DNA from: Symsagittifera roscoffensis
Taxonomy: Eukaryota; Xenacoelomorpha; Acoela; Convolutidae
Direction: 5' to 3'
DNA length: 64,000 nt
Assembly (NCBI RefSeq): GCF_963678635.1
Contig: NW_026971330.1
Span: 1 to 64,000, forward strand
In this document: positions 54,740 through 64,000 of the stretch, piece after piece
How positions within the stretch are numbered: the stretch's first letter is position 1
Layout of the letters: each line of letters starts with the position of its first letter
Translations under genes and position numbers: made by a program
The notes under the pieces: model-generated
The model's input: only the letters and a program-made list of their open reading frames with translations
Databases searched by the model: none
What the model was told of the DNA's origin: nothing

Positions 54740-55004
54740 TCTACAACTCGGATAGTCGCCGATAAAAATCTTTTCAGATATAGCAGAAAAGTTTGCATTG
54801 ATCTGAGTTTTGATATGATACAAAAACTGCTTTATCCACAAAAAAAAAGAAAATATGGAATGCGGAGTAAGTGTTCTTTTTTGCCAATGCTAAGTGTATA
54901 GACATTAAGGTGACTTTCACCAGCTTACATGAAGCTACGGCTCTTCAAAATTACATTTTTGAGCCATCCCTGATATTTTTGGGGCAGTCGTCACTAGTTT
55001 TCAG
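54740..55004 (+). pseudogene. Candidate second exon, left arm, one-base deletion
   Basis: Bounded by an acceptor ttattcgcagag and a donor cag followed by gtgaca, it joins in phase with the first exon. It codes a basic stretch with RIVADKNLFRYSRKVCIDLS and KLLYPQKKRKYGMRSKCSF, then shifts frame because one base is missing relative to the intact right-arm exon at 59775-60040. Not recognised. Confidence 0.45.
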
Positions 55005-55274
55005 GTGACAAAAATTTTCTAGTAAATTTGAATTTTATTTGTGGTTATTTACTTTTTTTGCGTTACTTGTTTTGAGTTTGTGCTTTTTAATAAGGTAGAC
55101 TTATTCCTGGGGCACACCTCTTTTTTATGTGGCTCTGTTTATTTTTCATTTTTATATTTTTTTCTTTTTCTTTGACCAGTCCCCATGATGCCTGGAAATG
55201 GTTATAGCCAAGTTATTGCTAAGTTTTTAGTCAATTCTGACTAATTCAACAATGATTAAGAAAAACGTTTTCAG

Positions 55275-55655
55275 CCGGTTCTGAAATCTTTAAGAAAGCT
55301 CAAAAATGATAATCTTTATTCAAATTCAAATTGTTATAACTTTATGTTTAAACTTCTCATCTCAAATCAGTGCGGTGTGCAAAGAGTGCAGCAAATGGTT
55401 TTTCCTCTTTTATATTCAAAACGTGATCGAGATCCATACTTAACGATAATTAGTTTAAATTTTTTTGATGATGTCTTTGAAAATGTCTCTGAAAATGAAA
55501 AATTGCTTCTTTGAACTGTTGGGAAACATTTACTTCGGTTTGTTATGTTTCTGGCTTTAGATGTCGGGCAACGAGCTAAGAGTAATTATTTTTTCTATAA
55601 CGAAACGAGGATAGAATCAGCCTCTCGGAAAATCATCAGAAGTGTTAGTGTCTAG
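55275..55655 (+). pseudogene. Candidate third exon or frame, left arm
   Basis: After ttttcag at 55274 one frame is open for 127 codons with a single internal TGA at 55512. Blocks are KSLRKLKNDNLYSNSNCYNF, VQQMVFPLLYSKRDRDPYLT, FFDDVFENVSENEKLLL and, after the stop, TVGKHLLRFVMFLALDVGQR. Phase does not fit directly to the second exon, so a small exon may be missing between them. The right-arm copy (about 59130-59500, minus) has an extra base and a 24-base deletion. Not recognised. Confidence 0.4.
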
Positions 55656-55717
55656 ACTGATTATGGCACTAACCTTTTTTATTGCTCCAATTTGATTGTT
55701 AGCTTACGAGGAGACAA

Positions 55718-55936
55718 TATAAAAGAGATTTTTGGAAAAAAGACGGCTCTGTGGAAAGAAAAAGAAGAAGAAAATTTGGCATTCTTCTTCAGTTTTTCTC
55801 TTTTTAACTGCCAAGAAAGTTGCTAAATTCAAAACAAGCGACAATGCAGAACCCATTTAAGAAGTTTGAGTCGAGAAGCGGTAATAAAACTATTTCAAGG
55901 ACTGATTTTTTAAAACTATTTTTTTTTCATGTTTGA
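55718..55936 (+). other. TATA-like element and short frame, inner module, left arm
   Basis: TATAAAA at 55718 is followed 120 bases later by an ATG at 55844 opening MQNPFKKFESRSGNKTISRT, with a possible donor gtaata inside. The right arm has both features at equivalent positions on the minus strand (about 59120 and 58995), with MQNPFKKFES kept. The promoter assignment is by motif only. Confidence 0.3.
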
Positions 55937-56621
55937 TTTTGTTTTTAACTAAAAGAATCACCTTTAACAACACGAGTGCCCTTTAACGGCTATGGAGAAA
56001 TGTCCAGTTTGTGAGAGAATGATAAAATTTTCAAACAAAAACCAAAAGCTCTGATCATTTCCTTTCGACAATCTTACAATAATTAAAGTATTTAAGTTAA
56101 CACTGATAAGTTTAACTTATAGCTCGTGTTAATTTGATTAATTAGCTTGCCTCAATTCAATTTGGAACGATTTATAAGCTAGATCAACTTGCGGCCTAAT
56201 TGTTAATAGCACGAATTATTTCATTTTGGGCGATAATTTTCCCAAGTTAACCAAATCAGTAATTTGTAAGAAAAACGACCACAAATAATTTAGCTTCTAA
56301 AATTTAGAACAATACCTTTCATATGGTACAAAAATATCTCCAAAAATTTTCAGTTAAAATCGAAATTGGTCTGGCGAAAAAAATTTGCCCGAGCACAAAT
56401 ATTCCGCCATTTCTAAAGTCGGAACAATGGGTTCAAATCTGCTGCATATATCATAAGAGTAATTATTGCCATCAGTGAAAAAAACTTGAAATATTTCTGT
56501 CAGATTGTCCGTTTATGAGTTCTTTACTACAAATCTTAACCACCTCAAAGAAAATGTGTAGGGCTTATAGTGTCATATCATTACTGGTATCAAAAGTACT
56601 TCTAAAAACATTGAGAAAAGT

Positions 56622-56821
56622 NNNNNNNNNNNNNNNNNNNNNNNNNNNNNNNNNNNNNNNNNNNNNNNNNNNNNNNNNNNNNNNNNNNNNNNNNNNNNNN
56701 NNNNNNNNNNNNNNNNNNNNNNNNNNNNNNNNNNNNNNNNNNNNNNNNNNNNNNNNNNNNNNNNNNNNNNNNNNNNNNNNNNNNNNNNNNNNNNNNNNNN
56801 NNNNNNNNNNNNNNNNNNNNN
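56622..56821. other. Assembly gap of 200 N inside the palindrome
   Basis: Exactly 200 undetermined bases. The true length is unknown and the round number suggests a placeholder. If the palindrome were complete, the gap would have to contain the reverse complement of 56822-58195, i.e. at least about 1.4 kb. Confidence 0.95.
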
Positions 56822-58195
56822 CCTCAGGAATAAGTCTACCGAACTAAAAAAGCAAAACTCAACTAAGAGTAAATCAAAAAAGTAACATTTCATGTATTTC
56901 TATTTTTCTACACAAATTTTTTCATTGCCAAAAATTATTCACTGTTGGTCCAAAAATGTGTTATTGGACAGCCGAAGCCTTAGGTAAGCTGGCAAAAGAT
57001 TCAGCATAAGGTCTTAACACTTGGCATTCGGAAAAGCTGAATTTCCCCCAAGCTTCTTTTATTTGCTTTCCTTGTGAATGCATCAAATTTTGTATAAAAT
57101 CAAGACTCAGATGTATGCAAATTTTTCTGCTATATCTGGAGAAAAATTAATCAAGTTTTATTCTATGCGAATATACCCTACTGAATAGAAAAAAAACCCT
57201 CTATCTTTCTTTCTGTATTGATCCAGAGGCAGAAAAGACTTCTGTTTTGCTCAAAGCTGATGTCAAAAGAACAAAATGATGAACTCAACCTCTTGCATTT
57301 TGTGTTTTGTTCTTTAACTTTGGTGTCTTGCTAAACAAAACAAAAGTTCTCTGATGATGGCCAGATCACATTTACAACCAACCCTTTTAGGGTGGAAAAG
57401 ATGAATAAAAAAACACAAGATTAAAAACCGACTAAAAACGCACGTTCCCTTCTTTGCCGTTAAAATTAGAACACCCAGTCTCTGGCTTTTTTTCTACATA
57501 TATTTTTGAGCATTATCAGGGTATTTTTCTAGCCGGCTATTGAGTGCGTTTTGAGTTTTACTGAGAACAGGAGGTCAATTGTCTCATCTTTGTTTTTTTT
57601 TGCTTTCAATCTTGGTCAAAAGTTTTTTGATTATAGGAGCAGGTATAAAAACTAACCATAATGGATTGAATTGATCTGCAATTATAAAAATACAAACATT
57701 CCAGCCCTTATTTGCACAATAATATGACTTCAAAAGTGATAAAAAAAACCAGCCGAAGTTTGAACCAACCAAAAAGGCGCAAAGTTTATAAGCCAGCCAA
57801 CAAACTCCATCTTATGAAGGAAATTTGCTTTTGTAATTGTTACATAAATTTTATATAGTTATGATATAACAATAACCTTCAAAATGACAATTGTCCCAAT
57901 GAACAAACCCAAAACAACCAATTGCCGTGTAAGTAGACCAGAATGCACAAAACACAAGGACAAGGAGAAACTTAAGTAAAACAAAACAAAATCAATACCA
58001 TTTTCCAAATTATTGGTTAATTTTTCTGTCATTTATTTACTCGAAAAGTTAATTGTGACAAATGAAAAAAAAATTAGTTTATTGCTTATAAAACTTAGAA
58101 AAAAACTTTAATTTGAAATTAATTGTAGAGATCAGCTTCTTACTTTGCCTATTTTATTCTATAAATCAAATAAAAAAATCAAACCAATGTTCTCG
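56822..58195. repeat. Inner module, right side, without a sequenced partner
   Basis: A diverged direct copy of 59668-61270: ccaggaataagtctacc occurs at both starts, and gcaggtataaaaactaaccat at 57640 matches gtaggtataaaaactagccat at 60575. In this copy the first-exon segment (about 57250-57300) is decayed. Confidence 0.85.
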
Positions 58196-59129
58196 ACTTT
58201 TCTCAAGGTTTTTAGAAATACATTTGATACCAGTAATGATAAGACACTATAAACCCCACACATTTTCTTTGAGGTGGTCAAGATTTGTAGTAAAGAACTC
58301 ATAAACGGACAATCTGACAGAATTATTTCAAGTTTTTTTCACTGATGGCAATAATTACTCTTATGATATATGCAGCAGATTTGAACCCATTGTTCCGACT
58401 TTAGAAGAAAGTGGCGGAATATTTGTGCTCGGGCAAATTTTTTTTCTCCAGACCAATTTCAATTTTAACTGAAAATTTTTAGAGATATTTTTGTACCATA
58501 TGAAAGGTATTGTTCTAAATTTTAGAAGCTAAATTACTTGTGGTCGTTTTTTGTACAAAATACCAATTTGGTCAATTTGGGAAAATTATCGCCCGAAATG
58601 AAATAATTCGTGCTATTAACAATAAGGCCGCAAGTTGATCTAGCTTATAAATCGTTCCAAATTAAATTGAGGCAAGCTATTTAATCAAATTAACACGAGC
58701 TATAAGATAAACTTATCAGTGTTAAATTAAATAATTTAATTATTGTAAGATTGTCGACAGGAAATGATCAGAGCTTTTGGTTTTTGTTTGAAAATTTTAT
58801 CATTTCCTCTCAAACTGAAAATTTCTCCATAGCCGCTAAAGGGTACTTGTGTTGTTAAAGGTGATTCTTTTAGTTAAAGGCGCTTCTTGCAAAACAAAAT
58901 CGAACGTGAAAAAAAAATAGTTTTAAAAAATCATTCCTTGAAATAGTTTTAATACCGCTTTTCGACTCAAACTTCTTAAATGGGTTCTGCATTGTCGCTT
59001 GTTTTGAATTTAGCAACTTTCTTGGTAGTTAAAAAGAGAAAAACTCAAGAAGAAATGCCGAATTTTCCTCTTCTTTTTCTTTCCGCAGAGCCGTCTTTTT
59101 TCCAAAAACCTCTTTTATATTGTGTCCTC

Positions 59130-59500
59130 GTAAGCTAACAGTGCCATAATCAGTCTAGACACTTACAACTCTGATGATTTTCCGAGAGGCTGATACTATC
59201 CTCGTTAAAAAAACAATTACTCTTAGCTCGTTGCCCGACATCTAAGGCCAGAAACATAACAAACCGAAGTAACTGTTTTCCAACAGTTCAAAGAAATAAT
59301 TTTTAATTTTCAGAGACATTTTCAAAGACATCATCAAAAAATTTTAAACTAATTATCGTTAAGTATGGATCTCGAGGAAAAACCATTTGCTGCACTGTTT
59401 ACACACCGCACTGATTTGAGATGATAAGTTTGAACATAAAGTTATAACAATTTGAATTTGAATAAAGATTATCATTTTTTGAGCTTTCTTAAGGATTTCA
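59130..59500 (-). pseudogene. Candidate third exon or frame, right arm
   Basis: Counterpart of 55275-55655. It starts with PVLKSLRKLKK and then has a stop caused by one extra A, and it lacks 24 bases in the middle. The later part LRFVMFLALDVGQR is not in one frame with the start. Confidence 0.35.
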
Positions 59501-59774
59501 GAACCGGCTGAAAACTATTTTCATAATCATTGTTGAATTAGTCAGAATTGGCTGAAAACTTAGCAATAACTTGGCTATAATCATTTCCAGGCATCATGGG
59601 GACTGGTCAAAGAAAGAAAAAAAATGTAAAAATTAAAAACTAACAGAACCACATAAAAAAGAGTTGTGCACCAGGAATAAGTCTACCTTATTAAAAAGCA
59701 CAAACTCAAAACAAGTAACGCAAAAAAGTAAATAACCATAATTAAAATTCAAATTAACTAGAAAATTTTGTCAC

Positions 59775-60040
59775 CTGAAAACTAGTGACGACTGGCCCAA
59801 AAATTTCACGGATGGCTCAAAAATGTAATTTTGAAGAGCTGTAGCTTCAAGTAAGCTGGTGAAAGTCAGCTTAATGTCTATACACTTAGCATTGGCAAAA
59901 AATGAACACTTACTCCGCATTCCATGTTTTCTTTTTTTTTGTGGATAAAGCAGTTTTTGTATCATATCAAAACTCAGATCTATACAAATTTTTCTGCTAT
60001 ATCTGAAAAGAATTTTATCGGCGACTATCCGAGTTTTAGA
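59775..60040 (-). other. Candidate second exon, right arm, intact
   Basis: 266 bases between acceptor and donor consensus sites with one open frame: SKTRIVADKILFRYSRKICI, DLSFDMIQKLLYPQKKRKHG, MRSKCSFFANAKCIDIKLTF and TSLLEATALQNYIFEPSVKF, ending LGQSSLVF. It joins in phase to the exon at 60221-60274. A basic KKRK cluster is in the middle. Not recognised. Confidence 0.45.
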
Positions 60041-60220
60041 CTCTGCGAATAAACCCTACTGAATACTAAAAAAAACGAATAAACCCTACTGAATAATAAA
60101 CCCTACTGAATACTAAAAAAAGTCAATTTTGCTTTTTTTTTCTGATTTAATCTACGAGGTAAAAAAGGCTTGTGTCTTGCTGAAAACTGAAGTCAAAAGA
60201 AAAAAAAACGATGAACTCAC

Positions 60221-60274
60221 CCCAGTTGCTCCTCCTTGTAATTTGTTCTTTGACTTTGGCTTGTTTCTAGGCAT
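60221..60274 (-). other. Candidate first exon, right arm
   Basis: Eighteen codons MPRNKPKSKNKLQGGATG ending at a gtgagt donor, in mirror position to 54560-54610. Confidence 0.45.
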
Positions 60275-61423
60275 TACGAATGTTGTCTGATGGTCGCCGA
60301 TTCAAACTTATAACAGGATCACTTAGAACAAACAATATGTATCAAAAAACACACAAAACTAATGAGCAACTGAAAAACGCACGTTCACTTTTTGCTTGTA
60401 AAAGTAGAATATTGAGTTTGTGGCCTTATTTTATCGATATTTTCGAGCGTTCTCTGTTTATTTTTCTAGCTGTCCAATGATAGTATTTTGAGTTTTGCTA
60501 AAAAAAGATCGTCGACTGTCTCATGCTCACTTTTTGACTTTCAGTCTTGATCAAAGCTTTTTATTGTAGCAGTAGGTATAAAAACTAGCCATAAATGGAT
60601 TGAAATGATCTGTAAGTTAAAAACATAAAAATTGAGCCATTTAGTTACGTAAAAAACTGACTCCAAGAGTTTGAATAAACCAGCCAGTGTATAAACCAAC
60701 CAAAAACGCTCAGAGTGTATCAACCAGCCAACGAATTACATCGAATTGAAAATATTTGCATGAAATTGTAATCTTTACATAGTTGTTACATAACTAAGAT
60801 ATAACAATAAAGTAATTTCGGCTTGCTTACACTTCGAATGGATTATATTTTGGCTGATTGATATACTACCGACTTAAAAATGACAATCGACATGAAACGA
60901 CGTCCATGCGATTAAAACCAAACAAATGAATTGCCGTGCAAGTAGCACAAATTGCTCAGAACAAATGGACAAGGATATATAAAAAAAGAACAAAACAAAG
61001 TTGAATCTGAAAAAAAAAATTCAAAACTTTGTTTTCATAATTGCAAAAAAGCAAAAAATTCCATAATTTTCTTTAATTTTTATCTGAAAAGTGTTCAAAT
61101 CAATTTGTCTTCAAATAATTTTCATGATGCCTGAATTAGGATAAAAACTGTAGTTAAATTTGATTTCAGTAGAATTAAAATTAGAAGCCAGCCTCTAAAA
61201 TTTCTTTTTTTTTGTCTGAATTATAATACAAAATCAAACCAGTATTCTCGACAACTTCTCGATAATTTAGAAACACAGCCGATACTACTAATGATGCGAC
61301 ATTTGACCATTACGAGTTGTCAAGTTGTCAAGTTTTGCAGGTAAAAAATCAAAAACGAACTCTTTGATACTATGTTTCCCGTTTACTTGCATTTTTCGGA
61401 GTAGTTAATTTTAAATATGTTGA

Positions 61424-61690
61424 AACTTTGACGGAACGATCAAACAAACCGAAAGAACTAAAAAAGAACAAAAGCAGCGTCCTTGTTGCGGAATCTGTTT
61501 ATAATTCACAAAATGCACAGTTTGATTTTATTGTTCCGACTGAAAAGATTGTTGTCCCGAGCTAAAACATCAAAAACTATTTTGCTGGTGATTTTTTTGT
61601 AAGGATTGACTATCAAAAAACGTGGGAAAATTATTTCCTGATAAAATTTGTGCTATTATTGCGTAAGCCGCAATATGTTTTGACTTGAAA
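61424..61690 (+). pseudogene. Unknown frame in outer module, right arm
   Basis: Mirror copy of 53175-53381. TLTERSNKPKELKKNKSSVL and AESVYNSQNAQFDFIVPTEK are followed by a TAA where the left arm has Ser, then FFVRIDYQKTWENYFLIKF. The frame continues past the end of the left-arm version. Confidence 0.4.
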
Positions 61691-63330
61691 ATCGTTCCAT
61701 GTTGAAATGAGGCATGCTATTCCATCTATTTAACACGTTGTTGTATGCTTAGCTCATCAGTATGGACTCTAAGTATCGTAGGATTTTTTTGAAACTTCAT
61801 TTTTTTTCATATTGAACACTACTTCATAGACGTTAAAGGGCAGAATTGGTTTTTTTTGTTCAAAAAAATTGGAAACTAGAAATTGAGTTAGTCATATCCA
61901 TTAATTCTGAAAGCGTAATGCAAACTTTTAATGCGTGACAATTTATCCCGCACAGCAAAATTGTTCCAATTTCCAATCCAATCTTGAAGTTTTCAATTGT
62001 AAGATACACATCAACCTGTCAAACAAATCACACCACAATTTTTCTTGTCATATGTTATTTTTCTCTTGCCATATACAAACGTTTGAGGTTTTTTCACATT
62101 TCTGAGCGACTTTGATAATCAAAGTCATTCTTGAAGGCCGATTATTGCAAAATGTCTTCCCTGCAGGGAATTTTGTTGTGTGAGAAAAGCCGTGGGGAAT
62201 GTTTTTTTGCAAAAAAAAAACACAAAAATCTTTAAGAAAAAACGAAAATTAATTTTTTTTGGAAAATGATTCTTGTATGGTTTTCACTAAAAATATGCTT
62301 TTTAGGGAGTGTTCTTTCAATTTTCTGTGCGCATGGTTGTGCTAAATTATACGGTAAGTCTTTTTCTATATATGAAAATTGATGACAAAGATTTTTGATA
62401 CTCCCCGGTATCTCTGCGACTCAAACTTGATCACATGTAACAGATGGACAGTTCACGCATTTTTCATCTCTGCTTAAACTTGGTTTTTGAACGGTTTCGC
62501 AACAAACGGTTTTTAGACCTAAACGCAAACCTTGGGTTTTAGACACAATCGCAAACCGACGAATTTCAATCTAAAAGATATATTAATCAGTAGTTGACAT
62601 CACCTCTTTGAATACTTTGAGAAGTGCCCACGATAAAAGTAGGAGTGAAAATTAGTTTTATTATTAACCTATACGCTATATTCGATTTTTTGACGGGCTA
62701 ATCGGGTATTCAATAACTGTCAGTCTTTCACAATTGTCGAAATACTCGAATCAGTGTTTTACTTACAACTTTTTTGTTTTCAGTTTTTCAGTTGATCCAT
62801 ATTTTGTTTTCTTGATTTTCCACAAGACTTTGTCATGAAAAAAAAATGTTTTTTTTTCTCAGCAATTTCGAATGTACAAGAAAAAAGTGTGAGACTTTAA
62901 ATCAATATTTCATTATTGAGTTTACTTCTTCAGTTGGAAAGCCAATTAGTCATAGTAAATAGTCAACCACAATGGACAGATCGGTGGCTTATAAAGTAAA
63001 CCTCACGCTCACAATTTTTTCCATCTTCAGCAAACTCTTCTTTTCCCGATGAAAGAATCAAACATGGTAATTTATTTTAAAAGATAGATATGTTTCTGAA
63101 ATATTGGAAAGTTTTGAAAGATAGCCGCTTCTAAGTTAGTCTATTTAAAGTAGAAAACAGAAGAACGTGCGGTAAAATGAAAATACACTAGCGAAAAAGC
63201 AAACACATAGTAGATTAGCCGGTTTTTTCATTAGCACCACTTTTTTGAAAAACAGTACAGTTGTTTTTGAGAAAAAATGAAATTTATGCAAAAAGGCAAA
63301 AAATTTTCAAGGCATTGCCGAAAAAACATC

Positions 63331-64000
63331 AAGTCCTATACAATTTTATAACTTCTTTTGTTCAATCAGGAACTAACAATAGCCGATTATAAATCAGCAA
63401 AACATGCAATCAAACTACCTATGCTTAAACTGGTTTAAAATTGATGAGTTGAAGTATTTCAAAAGCTCCACCAAATGAGCACTTTTACTTGCAACTAAAG
63501 TTGAAAAAAAATGTTTTTTCGTAGTAACGCACTTCCCGTGTGTAATCAACTTGTGGGATGAGTTTTGGGAGTTTTTTCAGGAGTTTTTGTTTGCAGTTGT
63601 GGAACCGTGTTGAAGCTTGATTGACATTCAGCAATGTATCATTTTTATTGCAGTGTTTTGATTAATTTAAGGAATGTGCCAGTCATAATATACTTGGCAC
63701 CCATGCTTTAACTATGCGCAATACGTTTATATCAATTATGCATGCAATTTCAATTATGCATGCAATTATGCATCAATTATGCTTGTACTATGCATGAAGT
63801 ACAGATTTTTTTCTTCAAATTAGAGGCGTTTGTTATCTTGCGTGAAATAACTATATAAATACATGAAAATTTGTAAATTGGCCATAATAGACAAGTCCTA
63901 TACAATTTTATAACTTCTTTTGTTCAATCAGGAACTAACAATAGCCGATTATGAAGCAGCAAAACATGCAATTAAACTGCCTATGCTTAAAATGGTTTAA
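63331..64000. repeat. Direct repeat spaced by 562 bases, running off the window
   Basis: The segment aagtcctatacaattttata at 63331 to about 63439 recurs at 63893-64000 with few changes (cttttgttcaatcaggaact, caaaacatgcaat). Between them are an AT-rich tract, a run of catgcaatt/tatgcat units at about 63730-63800, and a reverse-complement piece (63812-63892) of the repeat found at 50091 and 51098. Confidence 0.85.

Larger units (their letters stand above)
51460..56621. repeat. Left arm of a giant palindrome
   Basis: Starting with ggacttgatg at 51460, the arm is the reverse complement, with scattered differences and small indels, of 58196-63336, which ends in catcaagtcc. Checked at many points: the outer end, the 52.6-kb gaatgactttgattatcaaa palindromic motif, the frames at 53.2-53.6 kb, exon-like segments at 54.56-55.0 kb, and the inner end where ctaaaaacattgagaaaag meets the gap. 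It contains two diverged copies of one module (outer about 51.46-55.13 kb, inner from about 55.15 kb into the gap). Confidence 0.92.
58196..63336. repeat. Right arm of the giant palindrome
   Basis: Reverse complement of the left arm (51460-56621) over 5.1 kb. A local triplication of gaataaaccctactgaata is present at about 60050-60115 in this arm only. The outer end catcaagtcc at 63336 runs directly into a 562-base-spaced direct repeat. Confidence 0.92.

Noticed and set aside
56515-56893. Open frames spanning the N gap on both strands
   Set aside because: Undetermined bases keep the frames open; only 56515-56621 is real sequence, and it is treated as part of the inner module.

Overview
The window is AT-rich eukaryotic DNA. 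It has no operons, intact genes are essentially absent, and there is one 200-base assembly gap. The recognisable genes are decayed copies of a Polinton/Maverick-type (adintovirus-like) element, so the host is a metazoan. The flavour of the integrase, packaging ATPase and zinc-finger polymerase fragments, together with the low GC, would fit a cnidarian such as a hydrozoan. That host guess is low-confidence and made from memory of protein families only.

Layout. (1) 1-2.9 kb: an unassigned decayed frame and an adenain-like protease remnant, both on the minus strand. (2) 2.9-18.2 kb: a stack of decayed Polinton units in the same orientation. Two old, diverged copies of a roughly 6-kb unit lie in tandem (unit A about 5.74-12.03 kb, unit B about 12.22-18.19 kb). 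Part of unit A was recently duplicated again to give a nearly identical 2.8-kb copy (A0, 2.95-5.74 kb). Minus-strand gene order, combining copies, is: unknown frames, packaging ATPase, integrase, minor capsid protein, small basic protein, major capsid protein, protease. Both main units also hold a plus-strand unknown frame at their upstream end. Catalytic signatures are broken in every copy. (3) 18.2-22.9 kb: an unassigned decayed frame, then a plus-strand fragment of the Polinton zinc-finger/DNA polymerase B protein, rearranged by internal direct and inverted duplication. (4) About 22.88-48.72 kb: a 25.8-kb GC- and CpG-rich satellite built from ~29-bp monomers. These are organised into 128-bp tetramers, 354/355-bp higher-order repeats on the left and 226/551-bp higher-order repeats on the right, with a further 2.0-kb duplication. 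Both edges are old and diverged. (5) 48.7-51.45 kb: short repeats, a 23-base G run and a 1.0-kb-spaced direct repeat. (6) 51.46-63.34 kb: a giant palindrome with ~5.15-kb arms and the assembly gap near its centre. Each arm contains two diverged copies of one module, giving an A-B-gap-B'-A' layout, and carries spliced-looking candidate exons. (7) 63.3-64.0 kb: a 562-bp-spaced direct repeat that runs off the window.

How parts relate. The protease, capsid proteins, integrase, packaging ATPase and polymerase fragments are the virion and replication toolkit of one element type, all now dead. The satellite starts directly after the polymerase fragment. The palindrome genes are not recognised and may belong to an undescribed repeat family; they are the least explained content, together with the conserved unknown frames at the upstream end of the Polinton units.
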